Below, in pieces: positions 16,569-25,621 of a stretch of DNA of 64,000 nucleotides. How positions within the stretch are numbered: the stretch's first letter is position 1; each line of letters starts with the position of its first letter. The stretch covers positions 9,810 to 73,809 of the forward strand of contig JAHDCV010000005.1 of NCBI GenBank assembly GCA_020629695.1. Reading direction: 5' to 3'. Position numbers and translations under genes: made by a program. This DNA comes from Acidimicrobiales bacterium. Its GTDB lineage: Bacteria; Actinomycetota; Acidimicrobiia; Acidimicrobiales; SZUA-35. The notes beneath the pieces were generated by a model. That model was not told the DNA's origin and made no database searches. It saw nothing but the letters and a program-made list of their open reading frames with translations.

Positions 16569-19487
16569 TCAGCGGTCCGGTTCGACGATGACCTCGACCC
16601 GCTGACCATCCGGCAACAACCGCCGCACGGCGGCGGCGAGGTCGGCTGCGGTCCGGGTGCGGAGCGGACCGACGATGTCGGCCGGTTCCAGCTGCACGTC
16701 GGGTTCGTCGACGGCGAAGAGGCGGTCGACGAGCTCGGGGTTGTTCACGAGATCCAACTCGCGGCGGGCGAGAACCCGGGCCCGCTCGAGGGTGTCGGCG
16801 TCCGGCCCGACGGCGGCCAGCTCGTCGACGATGGCCACCGCCTCGTCCCGGATCTCGTCGATCCGATCGGGATCGCCCTGGACGACGATCCAGACCGCGG
16901 CCGTGTCGTCGAACGCCTGGAGATCGATCGACGCCCGGCCGCCGTAGGTCGCACCCAGTTCCTCGCGGATCCGCTCGAAGATCAGATCGGCCAGCACGCC
17001 CTCGAGCAGCATCCGGTCGGCCTGCCCGCTCGCGGTGCGATCCGGATCCACGGTCCGCCAGGTGAGGACGAGTTGCGCGGCGCCTTCGGCGTCGCTGCCG
17101 ATCCGGAGTCGCTCCGAGACGTTGCTGTCCAAGGGGGCGGGCAGCGGGCGGGCCTCCGGGTCTCCGTCGACCTCCGCCCCTGCCGACAACGTCCCGAGAT
17201 ACCGGGCGGCCAGCGATTCGACGCGCTCGCGGGCGATGTCGCCGACCACCACGACGGTGAGACCGCCGTCGATGTGACCCAGGCGTTCCGTGACGAGCGC
17301 CGCTGCCGTCTCCAGATCGAGCGCGTCGAGTTCGGCCGGCGTCGGCAGGAGGCGCCAGGCCGGATCTTCCCCCAGCGACAGGCGATGGGCGGTGGTGATG
17401 GCGGCTGCCGTCGGGTCGATCTGGACCGCGTCGAACGCCTCGGCCGCGGCGTCGAGCGCCCGCGCCAGCGGGACCGGATCGACGCGTGGCCCGTCGATCG
17501 AAGCATGCAGCAGCTGGAACAGCAGCTCGGCGTCGTCCGGTGACGCCGATCCGCCGAAGCCCTCGGCCGCGTCGTTGATGAACGGACCGAGGCCGACGGT
17601 GCGGCCCGCCAGGAAGGTGTCGAGCTGCACGGGATCGAACGAGCCCACGCCGGATCCGGCCATGGCGTCGGTCGCGGTGTCGAGGGCGCCGAGACTCCAG
17701 TCGGGCATCGTCCGGGCTCCTCCCGGTGAGGCGGCCACGAGCGAGAACCGGTCCGAGGCGATGGTCGAGAACCGATGCCGGACCACGACACCGTTGGCGA
17801 AGGTCCACTCGACGGCGTCGTCGCCGAGATCACGGGTCGAGAGCGGCGCGACCGGTTCGGCGACGGTCGCGAGCGCCGCCGGGGCGGCGGTCGCTCCGTC
17901 GGAGGATCCGGCGGCACCGACCGCGGCGTCGAGGGCGCGCCGGAGGTCGGCTTCGTCGGGGAGATCGTCGGCCGACGGTCCGGCGACGACGACGATGGGC
18001 GCCGAGACCGAGTCGATCCACGCGGCGTGCTGCACGAGTTCATCGATGTCGATGTCGTCGAGCAGCGCTCCGAGCCGGGCGACCCGGTCGGGCGCGGACG
18101 ATGGGTCGCCACGACCGATGGCCACCTCCACGAGTGCGTCGGCCAGCTCGGCGTCCTGGACCGAGTCGATCGTGTCCAGTTCGGACTCGATGGCCGTCCG
18201 GAACGCGGCGACGGTCCGGTCGAGCTCGTCACGGTCGAGCTGGCCCGCCGCCGTGCTGCGGAACGCCTCGACCACGACACGTGTGGCGTCGGCGAGGTCG
18301 TCGGCCTCGGCGTAGAAGCCACCGGCGGCGACGGTTCGGGTGACCCCGAACCGTCCACCACCCACCACGAGCAGGTCGTTGGTGCCTCGCAACGAAGCGT
18401 CGTCGAGGCGGGTCCGCACGATGGCGAAGAGCAGTTCCTCGATGAGGAGGAGCCGTTCCCCACCGACGGTCGAGCCGTCCCACGCCGGCAACATCCAGTC
18501 GACCGAGGTGAACGACGTGGTCGTGTCCGGCGCCTCCACCACCCGGATGACCGGCTCGGTCGGTAACGGCGGGCTCGGCTCGACCAGCTCGGGACCCGCA
18601 CCGCGGTCGGTGAGGCCGCCGAACGCCTCGACGATCATCGCCTCCACCTCGGCAGGGTCCACGTCGCCGACGGCCACCACGGTCATGCGATCCGGTCGGT
18701 ACCAGTCGTCGTAGAACCGTCGGAGCGTGGCGACATCGAGATCGGCGACCAGATCCGCCCGGCCGATGGGGTCGTGACCGGCGTAGGCGGTGTGCCCGAG
18801 GTAGGCCTCGGTCGAGGCGTTCTGGATGGGGGCACGGGGCGAGGACTCCGAGAGTCGGAGCTCTTCGAGCACCACCGGCAGTTCGGCCTCGACCTCGTCC
18901 GGATCGAGGCGCAGGGCGCCGGCCCATTCGGCGAGGGCGGTGAACGCGAGGTCGATGGCCTCGTCGCTCGCGGGGATCGAGAGTTGGTAGACGGTCTCGT
19001 CGAAGGACGTGTAGGCGTTGAGGTGCGGCCCGATCGCGGCGCCGACCGCCGCGAGGCGATCGTCGAGTGAGTTCCCGGGGAACGACTCGGTGCCGTTGAA
19101 CGCCATGTGCTCCAGCACGTGCGCCGACCCGTCGCCGGGATCGGACTGGTGGAGCGAGCCCGCACGGATCGCCAGTCGGAGCTCCAGCGCACCACCGGGA
19201 GAGTCGTTCTCCCGGATCAGGTAGCGCACACCGTTGTCGAGCTGCCCGGTCGTGACGGCCGCATCTGCGTCGAACCGTGTCGGATCGGGGTCCGGGTCGG
19301 GCACGACACGCTGCGGTTCGGTGGTCGTCGTCGACACCTCGCCGGCGGAGACCGGCGGGATCGTCGTCCCGGATGACTCCGAGGTGGTGCCCGCACCATC
19401 GAGCCCGGAGGTGCACGCGGCCACGACCAGCACGAACGGGGCCAGCACGACGCCGAGGGCCCTTCGTCTGCAATGTGCCTCGACCAC
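16569..19487 (-). CDS. M16-family zinc metallopeptidase, lipoprotein
   Basis: An about 972-aa secreted lipoprotein with two pitrilysin-like halves. The inverted zinc motif HVLEH is at about 123-127 (HxxEH), with the downstream acidic helix ELPVVLEELRLS supplying the third ligand. The second half (about 570-960) lacks the motif, as is usual for M16 pairs. The start chosen is GTG 19487 with GGAGG 5 nt upstream; it yields a short signal peptide ending LVVAAC (lipid Cys at about 25) and then a Ser/Thr/Pro linker. It probably acts at the cell surface on peptides or small proteins. It is monocistronic. Confidence 0.88.
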   Translation of the reverse strand: MVEAHCRRRALGVVLAPFVLVVAACTSGLDGAGTTSESSGTTIPPVSAGEVSTTTTEPQRVVPDPDPDPTRFDADAAVTTGQLDNGVRYLIRENDSPGGALELRLAIRAGSLHQSDPGDGSAHVLEHMAFNGTESFPGNSLDDRLAAVGAAIGPHLNAYTSFDETVYQLSIPASDEAIDLAFTALAEWAGALRLDPDEVEAELPVVLEELRLSESSPRAPIQNASTEAYLGHTAYAGHDPIGRADLVADLDVATLRRFYDDWYRPDRMTVVAVGDVDPAEVEAMIVEAFGGLTDRGAGPELVEPSPPLPTEPVIRVVEAPDTTTSFTSVDWMLPAWDGSTVGGERLLLIEELLFAIVRTRLDDASLRGTNDLLVVGGGRFGVTRTVAAGGFYAEADDLADATRVVVEAFRSTAAGQLDRDELDRTVAAFRTAIESELDTIDSVQDAELADALVEVAIGRGDPSSAPDRVARLGALLDDIDIDELVQHAAWIDSVSAPIVVVAGPSADDLPDEADLRRALDAAVGAAGSSDGATAAPAALATVAEPVAPLSTRDLGDDAVEWTFANGVVVRHRFSTIASDRFSLVAASPGGARTMPDWSLGALDTATDAMAGSGVGSFDPVQLDTFLAGRTVGLGPFINDAAEGFGGSASPDDAELLFQLLHASIDGPRVDPVPLARALDAAAEAFDAVQIDPTAAAITTAHRLSLGEDPAWRLLPTPAELDALDLETAAALVTERLGHIDGGLTVVVVGDIARERVESLAARYLGTLSAGAEVDGDPEARPLPAPLDSNVSERLRIGSDAEGAAQLVLTWRTVDPDRTASGQADRMLLEGVLADLIFERIREELGATYGGRASIDLQAFDDTAAVWIVVQGDPDRIDEIRDEAVAIVDELAAVGPDADTLERARVLARRELDLVNNPELVDRLFAVDEPDVQLEPADIVGPLRTRTAADLAAAVRRLLPDGQRVEVIVEPDR

Positions 19488-19661
19488 GACGACCTCCGAC
19501 CACGACCGGCGACGAGCCGATCCACCACGATGGTTCACCATCGGCGCCTCGTCGGCGGGGATGAGATCACCTCCGGAGGGCATGGGCCGGACGAACGACT
19601 CCCTGTTGGGTGAGGAGACTCACCCGTAGCCAGTTCGAACGGCCTGTGCGACACTGACGCC

Positions 19662-20060
19662 GTGGAGCGAACGGTGACCGAGATCTCGGCCAACGCGGCG
19701 TCGATCATCGGCCGCCCGATCGTCGCTGCCGTACCCGTGGTCGAGGTCGGGCCGACGCGTCGTGTTCGCCGTCGGTTGCCCGCCGGCAACCGCATCCTCG
19801 CCTTCTGTGACGGTGATGCGATCGTGCTGCGATCCTCGGTCTTCTCGGCGACGCTGCCCGGACCCGTGATCGATCGGCGCAGGGTCAAACCCGAAGGCGT
19901 CGTCATCCAGCCCGGTTTCGGCACCGACCCGGCGACGCACGTCCTCACGGTCGGCACGAGCCGTTGGCTCATCGCCCGGGATCACGTTCCCGAACTGACC
20001 CGCCGTCTCATCGCCGCCGGCTGGATCGAACGGCCGACGACGCTGTCACACGCCGCCTGA
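19662..20060 (+). CDS. Hypothetical basic protein
   Basis: A 132-aa Arg-rich protein (GPTRRVRRRLPAGNRIL near 30-46) with short beta strands, and no membrane segment or signal peptide. The GTG at 19662 is preceded at 6 nt by GACACT, a weaker form of the leaderless -10 element. It lies between the divergent M16 gene and the convergent methyltransferase. I do not recognise it; codon use looks like its neighbours. Confidence 0.55.
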   Translation: MERTVTEISANAASIIGRPIVAAVPVVEVGPTRRVRRRLPAGNRILAFCDGDAIVLRSSVFSATLPGPVIDRRRVKPEGVVIQPGFGTDPATHVLTVGTSRWLIARDHVPELTRRLIAAGWIERPTTLSHAA

Positions 20061-20093
20061 GCCGGCGTCGCCGGGGCGGGCACACCGCCGTGG

Positions 20094-21185
20094 TCAGAAG
20101 CGGACCTCGTGATAGAGATTCGTCGAGTCGCCGAGGTCATGGGTCGTGATCTGCTCGAAGCCGGCCGATCGAACCAACTCGGTCAACTCGGCGGTGTGCA
20201 GGCCGAGCGTGCCGTACCCGAGCCCGTCGGGGCTCGACATCGCCGACTGCAGGCACGACGCGATCGAGAAGCCGTACATGAGGGCGAGCATCGGATTCCG
20301 GCGGTTCTTCTCGAAGTCGCCGGCCGACTTGATCTCCTTGATCAACCAGGTGCCATCGGGTTGCATCGCCGCGGCGATCGCCGCCGCCGTCTTGTCGGGC
20401 CGAGCCATGTCGTGCAGGCAGTCGAACGTGAGCACGACATCGGCCGCGGTGTCGGGTGCCAGGTCGGCCCCGTCGGCGGCGATGAACTCGACGTTGTCCA
20501 GGCCCAGCTCCGCGGCGCGGTCGATGGCCATCGCGACCGCCGTCTCCGACGGATCGATCCCGACACAGCGCGCGGCGGGGAACGACGCGGCGAGTTCGCA
20601 GAGCATGTAGCCCGCGCCGCACCCGACGTCGACCACGGTCGCGCCGGCGACGAGCTTGTCGACCACACCGTCGAGTGCGGGCAACACGATGTCGGTGAGT
20701 GCGAGGCGGCTCCAGGGGCCGGTCATGCGGGCGAGTCCGGCAGCGGCCGACGGGCCCTGCTGCTCGTAGGTGATGCCGATCCCGGTACGGAACGAGTCGG
20801 CGATGGCGTCCACGGTCTCCGGGGCGATCCCTCCACGGAACGCGCCGGCCGAGAACGAAAGGCTGTCGTCCTCGTCGGCCAGCACCGCCGCGGCGGTCTC
20901 GGTCAACTCGTACGTCGCCTCGGCGTCGCTCGCGTTCTCCGGTACCACCCGTTCGAGCAACCCGGCCGCCGCCTGGCCCAGCAGCCACTCGGTCACGAAC
21001 CGTTCGTGGGTCTCGGTCCGTGCCGCGAGTTCGGCCGGCAGGATCGGTCCGGCTCCCCGCATCGCCGCATAGAAGCCGAGGCGATCACCGAGATGGATCA
21101 GCAGGCTGACCTGCTCACCCATCTTGTACGACCACACTTTGAACGAGAACGCACGGACCTCATCGGAGGGGAGTTCGATCGGCAT
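20094..21185 (-). CDS. Class I SAM-dependent methyltransferase
   Basis: A 363-aa protein. An N-terminal winged-helix-like segment (17-105, HLGDRLGFYAAM to ETAAAVL) precedes the Rossmann methyltransferase domain, with motif I VVDVGCGAG at 184-192, the acidic motif GIDPSE and post-I AADGADL. This arrangement resembles small-molecule O-methyltransferases and actinobacterial 'Rv2258c-like' proteins. TAGTGT lies 7 nt before the ATG at 21185. It is divergent from the acyl-CoA synthetase genes. The acceptor substrate is unknown. Confidence 0.9.
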   Translation of the reverse strand: MPIELPSDEVRAFSFKVWSYKMGEQVSLLIHLGDRLGFYAAMRGAGPILPAELAARTETHERFVTEWLLGQAAAGLLERVVPENASDAEATYELTETAAAVLADEDDSLSFSAGAFRGGIAPETVDAIADSFRTGIGITYEQQGPSAAAGLARMTGPWSRLALTDIVLPALDGVVDKLVAGATVVDVGCGAGYMLCELAASFPAARCVGIDPSETAVAMAIDRAAELGLDNVEFIAADGADLAPDTAADVVLTFDCLHDMARPDKTAAAIAAAMQPDGTWLIKEIKSAGDFEKNRRNPMLALMYGFSIASCLQSAMSSPDGLGYGTLGLHTAELTELVRSAGFEQITTHDLGDSTNLYHEVRF

Positions 21186-21192
21186 GCGACCG

Positions 21193-21198
21193 ACACTA
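21193..21198 (-). promoter_or_regulatory. -10 hexamer TAGTGT, leaderless
   Basis: It ends 7 nt before the ATG at 21185 of the methyltransferase gene. Confidence 0.6.
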
Positions 21199-21312
21199 CG
21201 CCCTCACGAAATCCTCAGCCCAGGTGACGTCTGACGTGCCGGATTCCCGCTCGTTCTGGTCAGCGGGCGACGCCCTGACCGGGCCCGTTCGAATCGCGAC
21301 GGCACCGGCCAC

Positions 21313-21318
21313 TACCGT
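21313..21318 (+). promoter_or_regulatory. -10 hexamer TACCGT, leaderless
   Basis: It ends 7 nt before the GTG at 21326. This decides the start of the ATP-grasp subunit against a longer frame from 21224. Confidence 0.6.
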
Positions 21319-21325
21319 CGCCGCC

Positions 21326-21970
21326 GTGACGACCCTCTCCGAAGCGGCCTCCAAGGCCCATCTCGCCACCCACGGCGTGCCGTTCCTGCCCGAACACATC
21401 GTCGCCGACGCCGATGCCGCCGCTGCGGCCGCCGAGGAGCTCGGCTACCCGGTGGTGGCGAAACTCAACGGCGCCGCGATCGCCCACAAGACCGAGCGCG
21501 GCCTCGTCCGCCTGGGTCTGGGTGACGCCGACAGTGTGCGCCGGGCCGCCGACGAGCTCCTCGCCGCCGCCCGACCCGAGGATGGTGAGGTGTCGGTGCT
21601 CGTGGCCCCGATGGTGCGGTCGAACCGGGAGTTCATCTGCGGTGTCGCCACCGACGAACAGTTCGGACCGACCGTGCTCCTCGGCGTCGGGGGGATCCTC
21701 GCCGAGGCCATCGCCGATGTCTCGCTCCGACTCGCCCCGATCACACGAGCCGACGCCGCCGACATGATCGACGACCTCGCCACACAAGCCCTGTTCGGTG
21801 AGTTCCGCGGCGAGGCCGCGGTCGACCGCGACGGCCTGATCGCCGTCCTGATGGGACTGTCGGCCGCCGTCACCGCGGACGAATCGATCGTGTCGATCGA
21901 CCTCAACCCCGTGCTCATCCACCACGGCGCTCCCGTCGCCGTCGACGCTCTCGTGGAGGTGGCGTCGTGA
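21326..21970 (+). CDS. ADP-forming acyl-CoA synthetase, ATP-grasp (beta-like) subunit
   Basis: A 214-aa ATP-grasp protein matching the beta subunit of NDP-forming acetyl/acyl-CoA synthetases. LSEAASKAHLATHGVPFLPEH, then YPVVAKLNGAAIAHKTERGLVRLGL and VLVAPMVRSNREF form the nucleotide-binding core, and SIDLNPVLIH is the C-terminal strand. It would exchange phosphate between ATP and the phospho-His of the partner. The GTG at 21326 is preceded at 7 nt by TACCGT. It overlaps the next gene by 4 nt (GTGA), so the two subunits are made together. Confidence 0.9.
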   Translation: MTTLSEAASKAHLATHGVPFLPEHIVADADAAAAAAEELGYPVVAKLNGAAIAHKTERGLVRLGLGDADSVRRAADELLAAARPEDGEVSVLVAPMVRSNREFICGVATDEQFGPTVLLGVGGILAEAIADVSLRLAPITRADAADMIDDLATQALFGEFRGEAAVDRDGLIAVLMGLSAAVTADESIVSIDLNPVLIHHGAPVAVDALVEVAS

Positions 21971-23457
21971 GCGCCCGCATCACCGACGACCAACTCGACG
22001 CCCTGTTCAATCCCCGGGGCGTGCTGATCGCCGGGGCGTCGACCCACCCCGGCAAGTTCGGCTTCGTGTCGCTCCACAATCTCCTGGCCTCCGGGTACCA
22101 GGGCAAGGTCTTCGCGACCAACCGAGATGGCGCCGAGGTGCTCGGCATCCGATCCGTCGCCGACGTCGCCGACCTGCCCGACGGTGAGATCGACCTCGTC
22201 TTCGTGTGCACCCCGGCCTCCTACAACCCCGAGCTGCTCCGCGCCGTGGCCGCCAAGGGCGTGAAAGCCGCGTTCCTCACCTCCGCCGGCTACGGCGAGG
22301 CGGGGGAGGAGGGCCGCAAAGCCCAGGACGAGCTCATCGCCCTCGCCGAGTCGCTCGGCGTGCTCATCGCCGGCCCGAACGGCCAGGGCGTGGTGTCGAC
22401 GCCGGCGCAGCTCTGCGCCCAGATCGTGGCCCCGTATCCGCCGGCCGGCGCCATCGGCGTGGCGAGCCAGTCGGGCAACTTCGTGTCGTCGTTCATGAAC
22501 TGGTCGGCCCAGACCGGTGTCGGCATCAGTCGGGCCGTGTCGGCCGGCAACGCCGCGATGGTCACCGTGCCGGACTACCTCGGTTGGTACGCGGGCGACG
22601 ACGCCACCAGGGTCGGCCTCGCCTACCTGGAGGGCATCACCGACGGTCGAGCGGTCTACGAACGGTTCCGGTCGATCACGCCCGACATGCCGCTCGTGGT
22701 GGTCAAGGGTGGGGCGACCGCGGGAGGCGCGAAGGCCGCCGCCTCGCACACGGGGTCACTCGCCGCCGACGACAAGGTGTTCGACGGCGCCATGCGCCAG
22801 GCCGGCGTGAACCGGGCGGCGACGGTCGAGGAGGCCTTCGAGGCCGCCGCCACGTTCGCCACCCAGCCGCTCCCGCAGGGCAACCGGGTCGTCATCATGA
22901 CGACCGCCGGCGGCTGGGGCGTCGTGACCGCCGACGCCATCCACAACTCGTCGCTCGAGTTGCTCGACCTTCCCGACGACCTGCGCGACGCCATCGACGA
23001 ACATCTGCCTCCCCGATGGAGCCGGAACAACCCCGTCGATCTGGCCGGCGGCGAGACCCGCGACACCGTGCCGACGGTGATGCGACTCATCGCCGAGCAC
23101 CCCGACGTGGACGCCGTCATCTACCTCGGGCTCGGCATCCAGCACAACCAGGGCCGCATGATGGAGCGGGGAGCGTTCTATCCCGATCACGGGCTCGAGC
23201 GCATCGTCGCCTACCACGAACGCCAGGATCGCCGCTTCGCCGAAGCGGCGGCCGAGATCTCCGAGGCCACAGGGAAGCCGATCCTGTGTGCGACCGAGCT
23301 CGCGACGGCCGACCCGTTGAATTCGGGTCCGATGGCGATCCGGGAGAGTGGTCGGCTCTGCTACGGCTCCGGGAATCGGGCCGTCACTGCACTCGACCAT
23401 CTGTGGCGGTACGTGTCCTGGCGCAACCGTCACCTGGACGGAACCGTCGAGCCCTGA
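21967..23457 (+). CDS. ADP-forming acyl-CoA synthetase, CoA-binding/ligase (alpha-like) subunit
   Basis: A 496-aa protein. A CoA-binding Rossmann domain (about 12-110, NPRGVLIAGASTHPGKFG) is followed by two succinyl-CoA-ligase-like domains. The phosphohistidine is H261 in AASHTGSLA. With the upstream ATP-grasp subunit it would convert acyl-CoA, ADP and Pi to acid, ATP and CoA, or the reverse. In many bacteria these parts are fused in one chain of about 700 aa; here they are two overlapping genes. The acid used is not evident. Confidence 0.9.
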   Translation: MSARITDDQLDALFNPRGVLIAGASTHPGKFGFVSLHNLLASGYQGKVFATNRDGAEVLGIRSVADVADLPDGEIDLVFVCTPASYNPELLRAVAAKGVKAAFLTSAGYGEAGEEGRKAQDELIALAESLGVLIAGPNGQGVVSTPAQLCAQIVAPYPPAGAIGVASQSGNFVSSFMNWSAQTGVGISRAVSAGNAAMVTVPDYLGWYAGDDATRVGLAYLEGITDGRAVYERFRSITPDMPLVVVKGGATAGGAKAAASHTGSLAADDKVFDGAMRQAGVNRAATVEEAFEAAATFATQPLPQGNRVVIMTTAGGWGVVTADAIHNSSLELLDLPDDLRDAIDEHLPPRWSRNNPVDLAGGETRDTVPTVMRLIAEHPDVDAVIYLGLGIQHNQGRMMERGAFYPDHGLERIVAYHERQDRRFAEAAAEISEATGKPILCATELATADPLNSGPMAIRESGRLCYGSGNRAVTALDHLWRYVSWRNRHLDGTVEP

Positions 23458-23480
23458 CCCATCTCGGCAGCGTGGCGCCC

Positions 23481-23486
23481 TAACAT
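23481..23486 (+). promoter_or_regulatory. -10 hexamer TAACAT, leaderless
   Basis: It ends 6 nt before the GTG at 23493 of the PBP4-type gene. Confidence 0.6.
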
Positions 23487-23492
23487 CGCACG

Positions 23493-24965
23493 GTGTCCAC
23501 CCGCACCCTCCGTCGATGGCTCCCGCTCGCGATCCTCGCGTTCATCGCTGTCGGCGCCTGGTCGGGGGCCGGCGCGGCCAACCTCGACGACCCGATGCTC
23601 AGCCCCGTCGTGTACGACGAGTCGCTGACCACCCCGATGTTCTCGGCTCGGCGGGTCCCTCAGACCCTGCAACAGCCGATCGCCGATGACGCCGTCGTCG
23701 CCGACGCCCAGACGTTCTTCGCGAAGCTCGCCCGGGAAACGCCCGACGGGGCGACCTGGTGTGTCACGGTCGACATCGACGGTCGCCGTCTGGTCTCGGC
23801 CAACGACGAACTCGGCCTGATCCCGGCGTCGAACATGAAGGTGCTCACGACCTACGCCGCGCTCGAACTGCTCGGCGCGGAGACCCGCTTCCGCACGACC
23901 GTCGCGGCGCCGCTGCCGATCGTCGATGGTGTGCTCGACGGCGACCTGTTCCTCATCGGCGACGGCGACCCGTTCCTGTCGACCGCCGGGTTCCGCCAGG
24001 AGTTCGCCGACCAGCCGCCGCGGGCGTTCTCCTCCCTGGAGGACCTCGCCGATCGGATCGTCGCCCTCGGACTCACCAGGATCGAGGGTGCCGTCGTCGG
24101 CGACGGCTCGGCCTTCGACGAGCTCCGCCTCGTGCCGACGTGGCCCGAGCGATTCCAGAACCTGTCGCAGACCGGCCCGCTCGGTGGCCTCGTGGTCGAC
24201 AACGGGGTCGTGAGCTGGCCGGAGGGCCAGTTCTCGTATCGGGCGACGCTGGCCGAAGACCCGGCGGCCCACGCCGCCGCCGAGTTCGACGATCTGCTCG
24301 AGGCCCGTGGCGTCACGATCGTCGGGCGTGCCCGGGCCGAGGTCGCGCCGACCACGGCGATCGAGCTCGCCGGGGTCGAGTCCGCATCGGTGGCCGAGAT
24401 GGTCACACACGTCAACAGCCACTCCGACAATCACGGCGCCGAGGCGCTCCTCAAGCAGATCGGGCGGGCGACGAGCGGCGAAGGGTCGACCGAAGCCGGC
24501 GCCACGGCGGTCCTCGGTGTCCTGATCGAACGGGCCGGGGTCGACACGACAGGGCTCGTGGTGTCGGACGGGTCCGGACTCGCCGAGTCGAACCGGGTCC
24601 CGTGCCGGCTGTTCGTCGATCTGCTCGACTCCCAACCGTTCGACGGCCTGCTCGCACAGTCGATGGCCATCGGCGGCACCCGGGGCACCCTCGCCGACCG
24701 ATTCCTGCCTCCGTCGGCCGGCAACGGCGTGGTCTACGCGAAGACCGGCACGCTCAACCCTGCGGTCGGCCTGTCGGGGTATGTCCAGACCGCCGCCGAT
24801 CCGACCGTCGTGGCCCGCTTCGCCTACCTGCTCAACGGCGAACTCATCGGGATCACCGAGGGGGTCCGCACGCTGCCCGACGACTTCGTCGCCGCGTTGA
24901 CCTCCTATCCCGCAGCGCCGCCACTCGCCGAGTTCGCCCCTCGGCCCACCAGCCCGGCAGGCTGA
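23493..24965 (+). CDS. dacB: D-alanyl-D-alanine carboxypeptidase/endopeptidase (PBP4 class)
   Basis: A 490-aa exported class C penicillin-binding protein that trims or hydrolyses peptidoglycan cross-links. An N-terminal signal or anchor (LRRWLPLAILAFIAVGAWSGAGA) is followed by S113-NM-K116, S311-D-N313 and K417-T-G419, with the long insert between SxxK and SDN typical of DacB/PBP4. TAACAT lies 6 nt before the GTG. The LON-domain gene follows 4 nt downstream and may also have its own leaderless start. Confidence 0.93.
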   Translation: MSTRTLRRWLPLAILAFIAVGAWSGAGAANLDDPMLSPVVYDESLTTPMFSARRVPQTLQQPIADDAVVADAQTFFAKLARETPDGATWCVTVDIDGRRLVSANDELGLIPASNMKVLTTYAALELLGAETRFRTTVAAPLPIVDGVLDGDLFLIGDGDPFLSTAGFRQEFADQPPRAFSSLEDLADRIVALGLTRIEGAVVGDGSAFDELRLVPTWPERFQNLSQTGPLGGLVVDNGVVSWPEGQFSYRATLAEDPAAHAAAEFDDLLEARGVTIVGRARAEVAPTTAIELAGVESASVAEMVTHVNSHSDNHGAEALLKQIGRATSGEGSTEAGATAVLGVLIERAGVDTTGLVVSDGSGLAESNRVPCRLFVDLLDSQPFDGLLAQSMAIGGTRGTLADRFLPPSAGNGVVYAKTGTLNPAVGLSGYVQTAADPTVVARFAYLLNGELIGITEGVRTLPDDFVAALTSYPAAPPLAEFAPRPTSPAG

Positions 24966-24969
24966 GCGC

Positions 24970-25596
24970 GTGGCTCCACTCCCGCAGTTCCCGATCGGTT
25001 CCGTGCTGTTCCCGACGATGGTGCTACCGCTCCACGTCTTCGAACCCCGCTATCGAGCCCTCATGCACGAGCTGATGGCCGACGCCGATCCCGCGAACCG
25101 CGAGTTCGGGGTGCCCCTGATCGAGCGGGGGAGCGAGGTCGGCGGCGGGGAGGACCGGTCCTCGATCGGCACGGTCGCTCGCATCATGGAGGCCGAGGAG
25201 TTCGAGGACGGCCGGTGGGGGCTCGTCGCGGTCGGGGTCCGTCGGTTCCGGGTCGTGTCGTGGCTCCCCGATGATCCGTATCCGCTGGCCGACGTCGACG
25301 ACTGGCCCGACGAACCACCGTCGGCGCCGCTCGACGACGCCTATCGCGACGTGTGCCGGTCGTTACGACGGGTGCTCGGCCTCGCGGCGGAGTCGGGGAT
25401 CGACGTCGGCGCACTCCCGGAGATGGTCGATGATCCAGCGCTCGGTTCACACCAGGCGTCGGTGGTCGCTCCGGTCGGACCGCATGACAAACAGCGACTG
25501 CTCGGCGCCGCCGGTCCGACCGAGCGTCTGGCGCTGCTCAGCGAACTGCTCGGCGACGCCGAGGAACTCCTCAGCCTCCAACTCGGCCAGCAGTGA
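24970..25596 (+). CDS. LON substrate-binding (N-terminal) domain protein
   Basis: A 208-aa protein consisting only of the Lon N-terminal (LON/PUA-like) domain: PIGSVLFPTMVLPLHVFEPRYR at 7-28, then FGVPLIERGSEVGGGE and LVAVGVRRFRVVSW. There is no AAA+ or protease part. Such stand-alone proteins are widespread in actinobacteria and their role is uncertain. The GTG at 24970 lies 4 nt after dacB; CAGGCT ends 6 nt before it, so internal leaderless initiation is also possible. It is convergent with the DUF1996 gene. Confidence 0.9.
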   Translation: MAPLPQFPIGSVLFPTMVLPLHVFEPRYRALMHELMADADPANREFGVPLIERGSEVGGGEDRSSIGTVARIMEAEEFEDGRWGLVAVGVRRFRVVSWLPDDPYPLADVDDWPDEPPSAPLDDAYRDVCRSLRRVLGLAAESGIDVGALPEMVDDPALGSHQASVVAPVGPHDKQRLLGAAGPTERLALLSELLGDAEELLSLQLGQQ

Positions 25597-25621
25597 GCGA
25601 CTCGTCCCGACCCGTGTGCGC

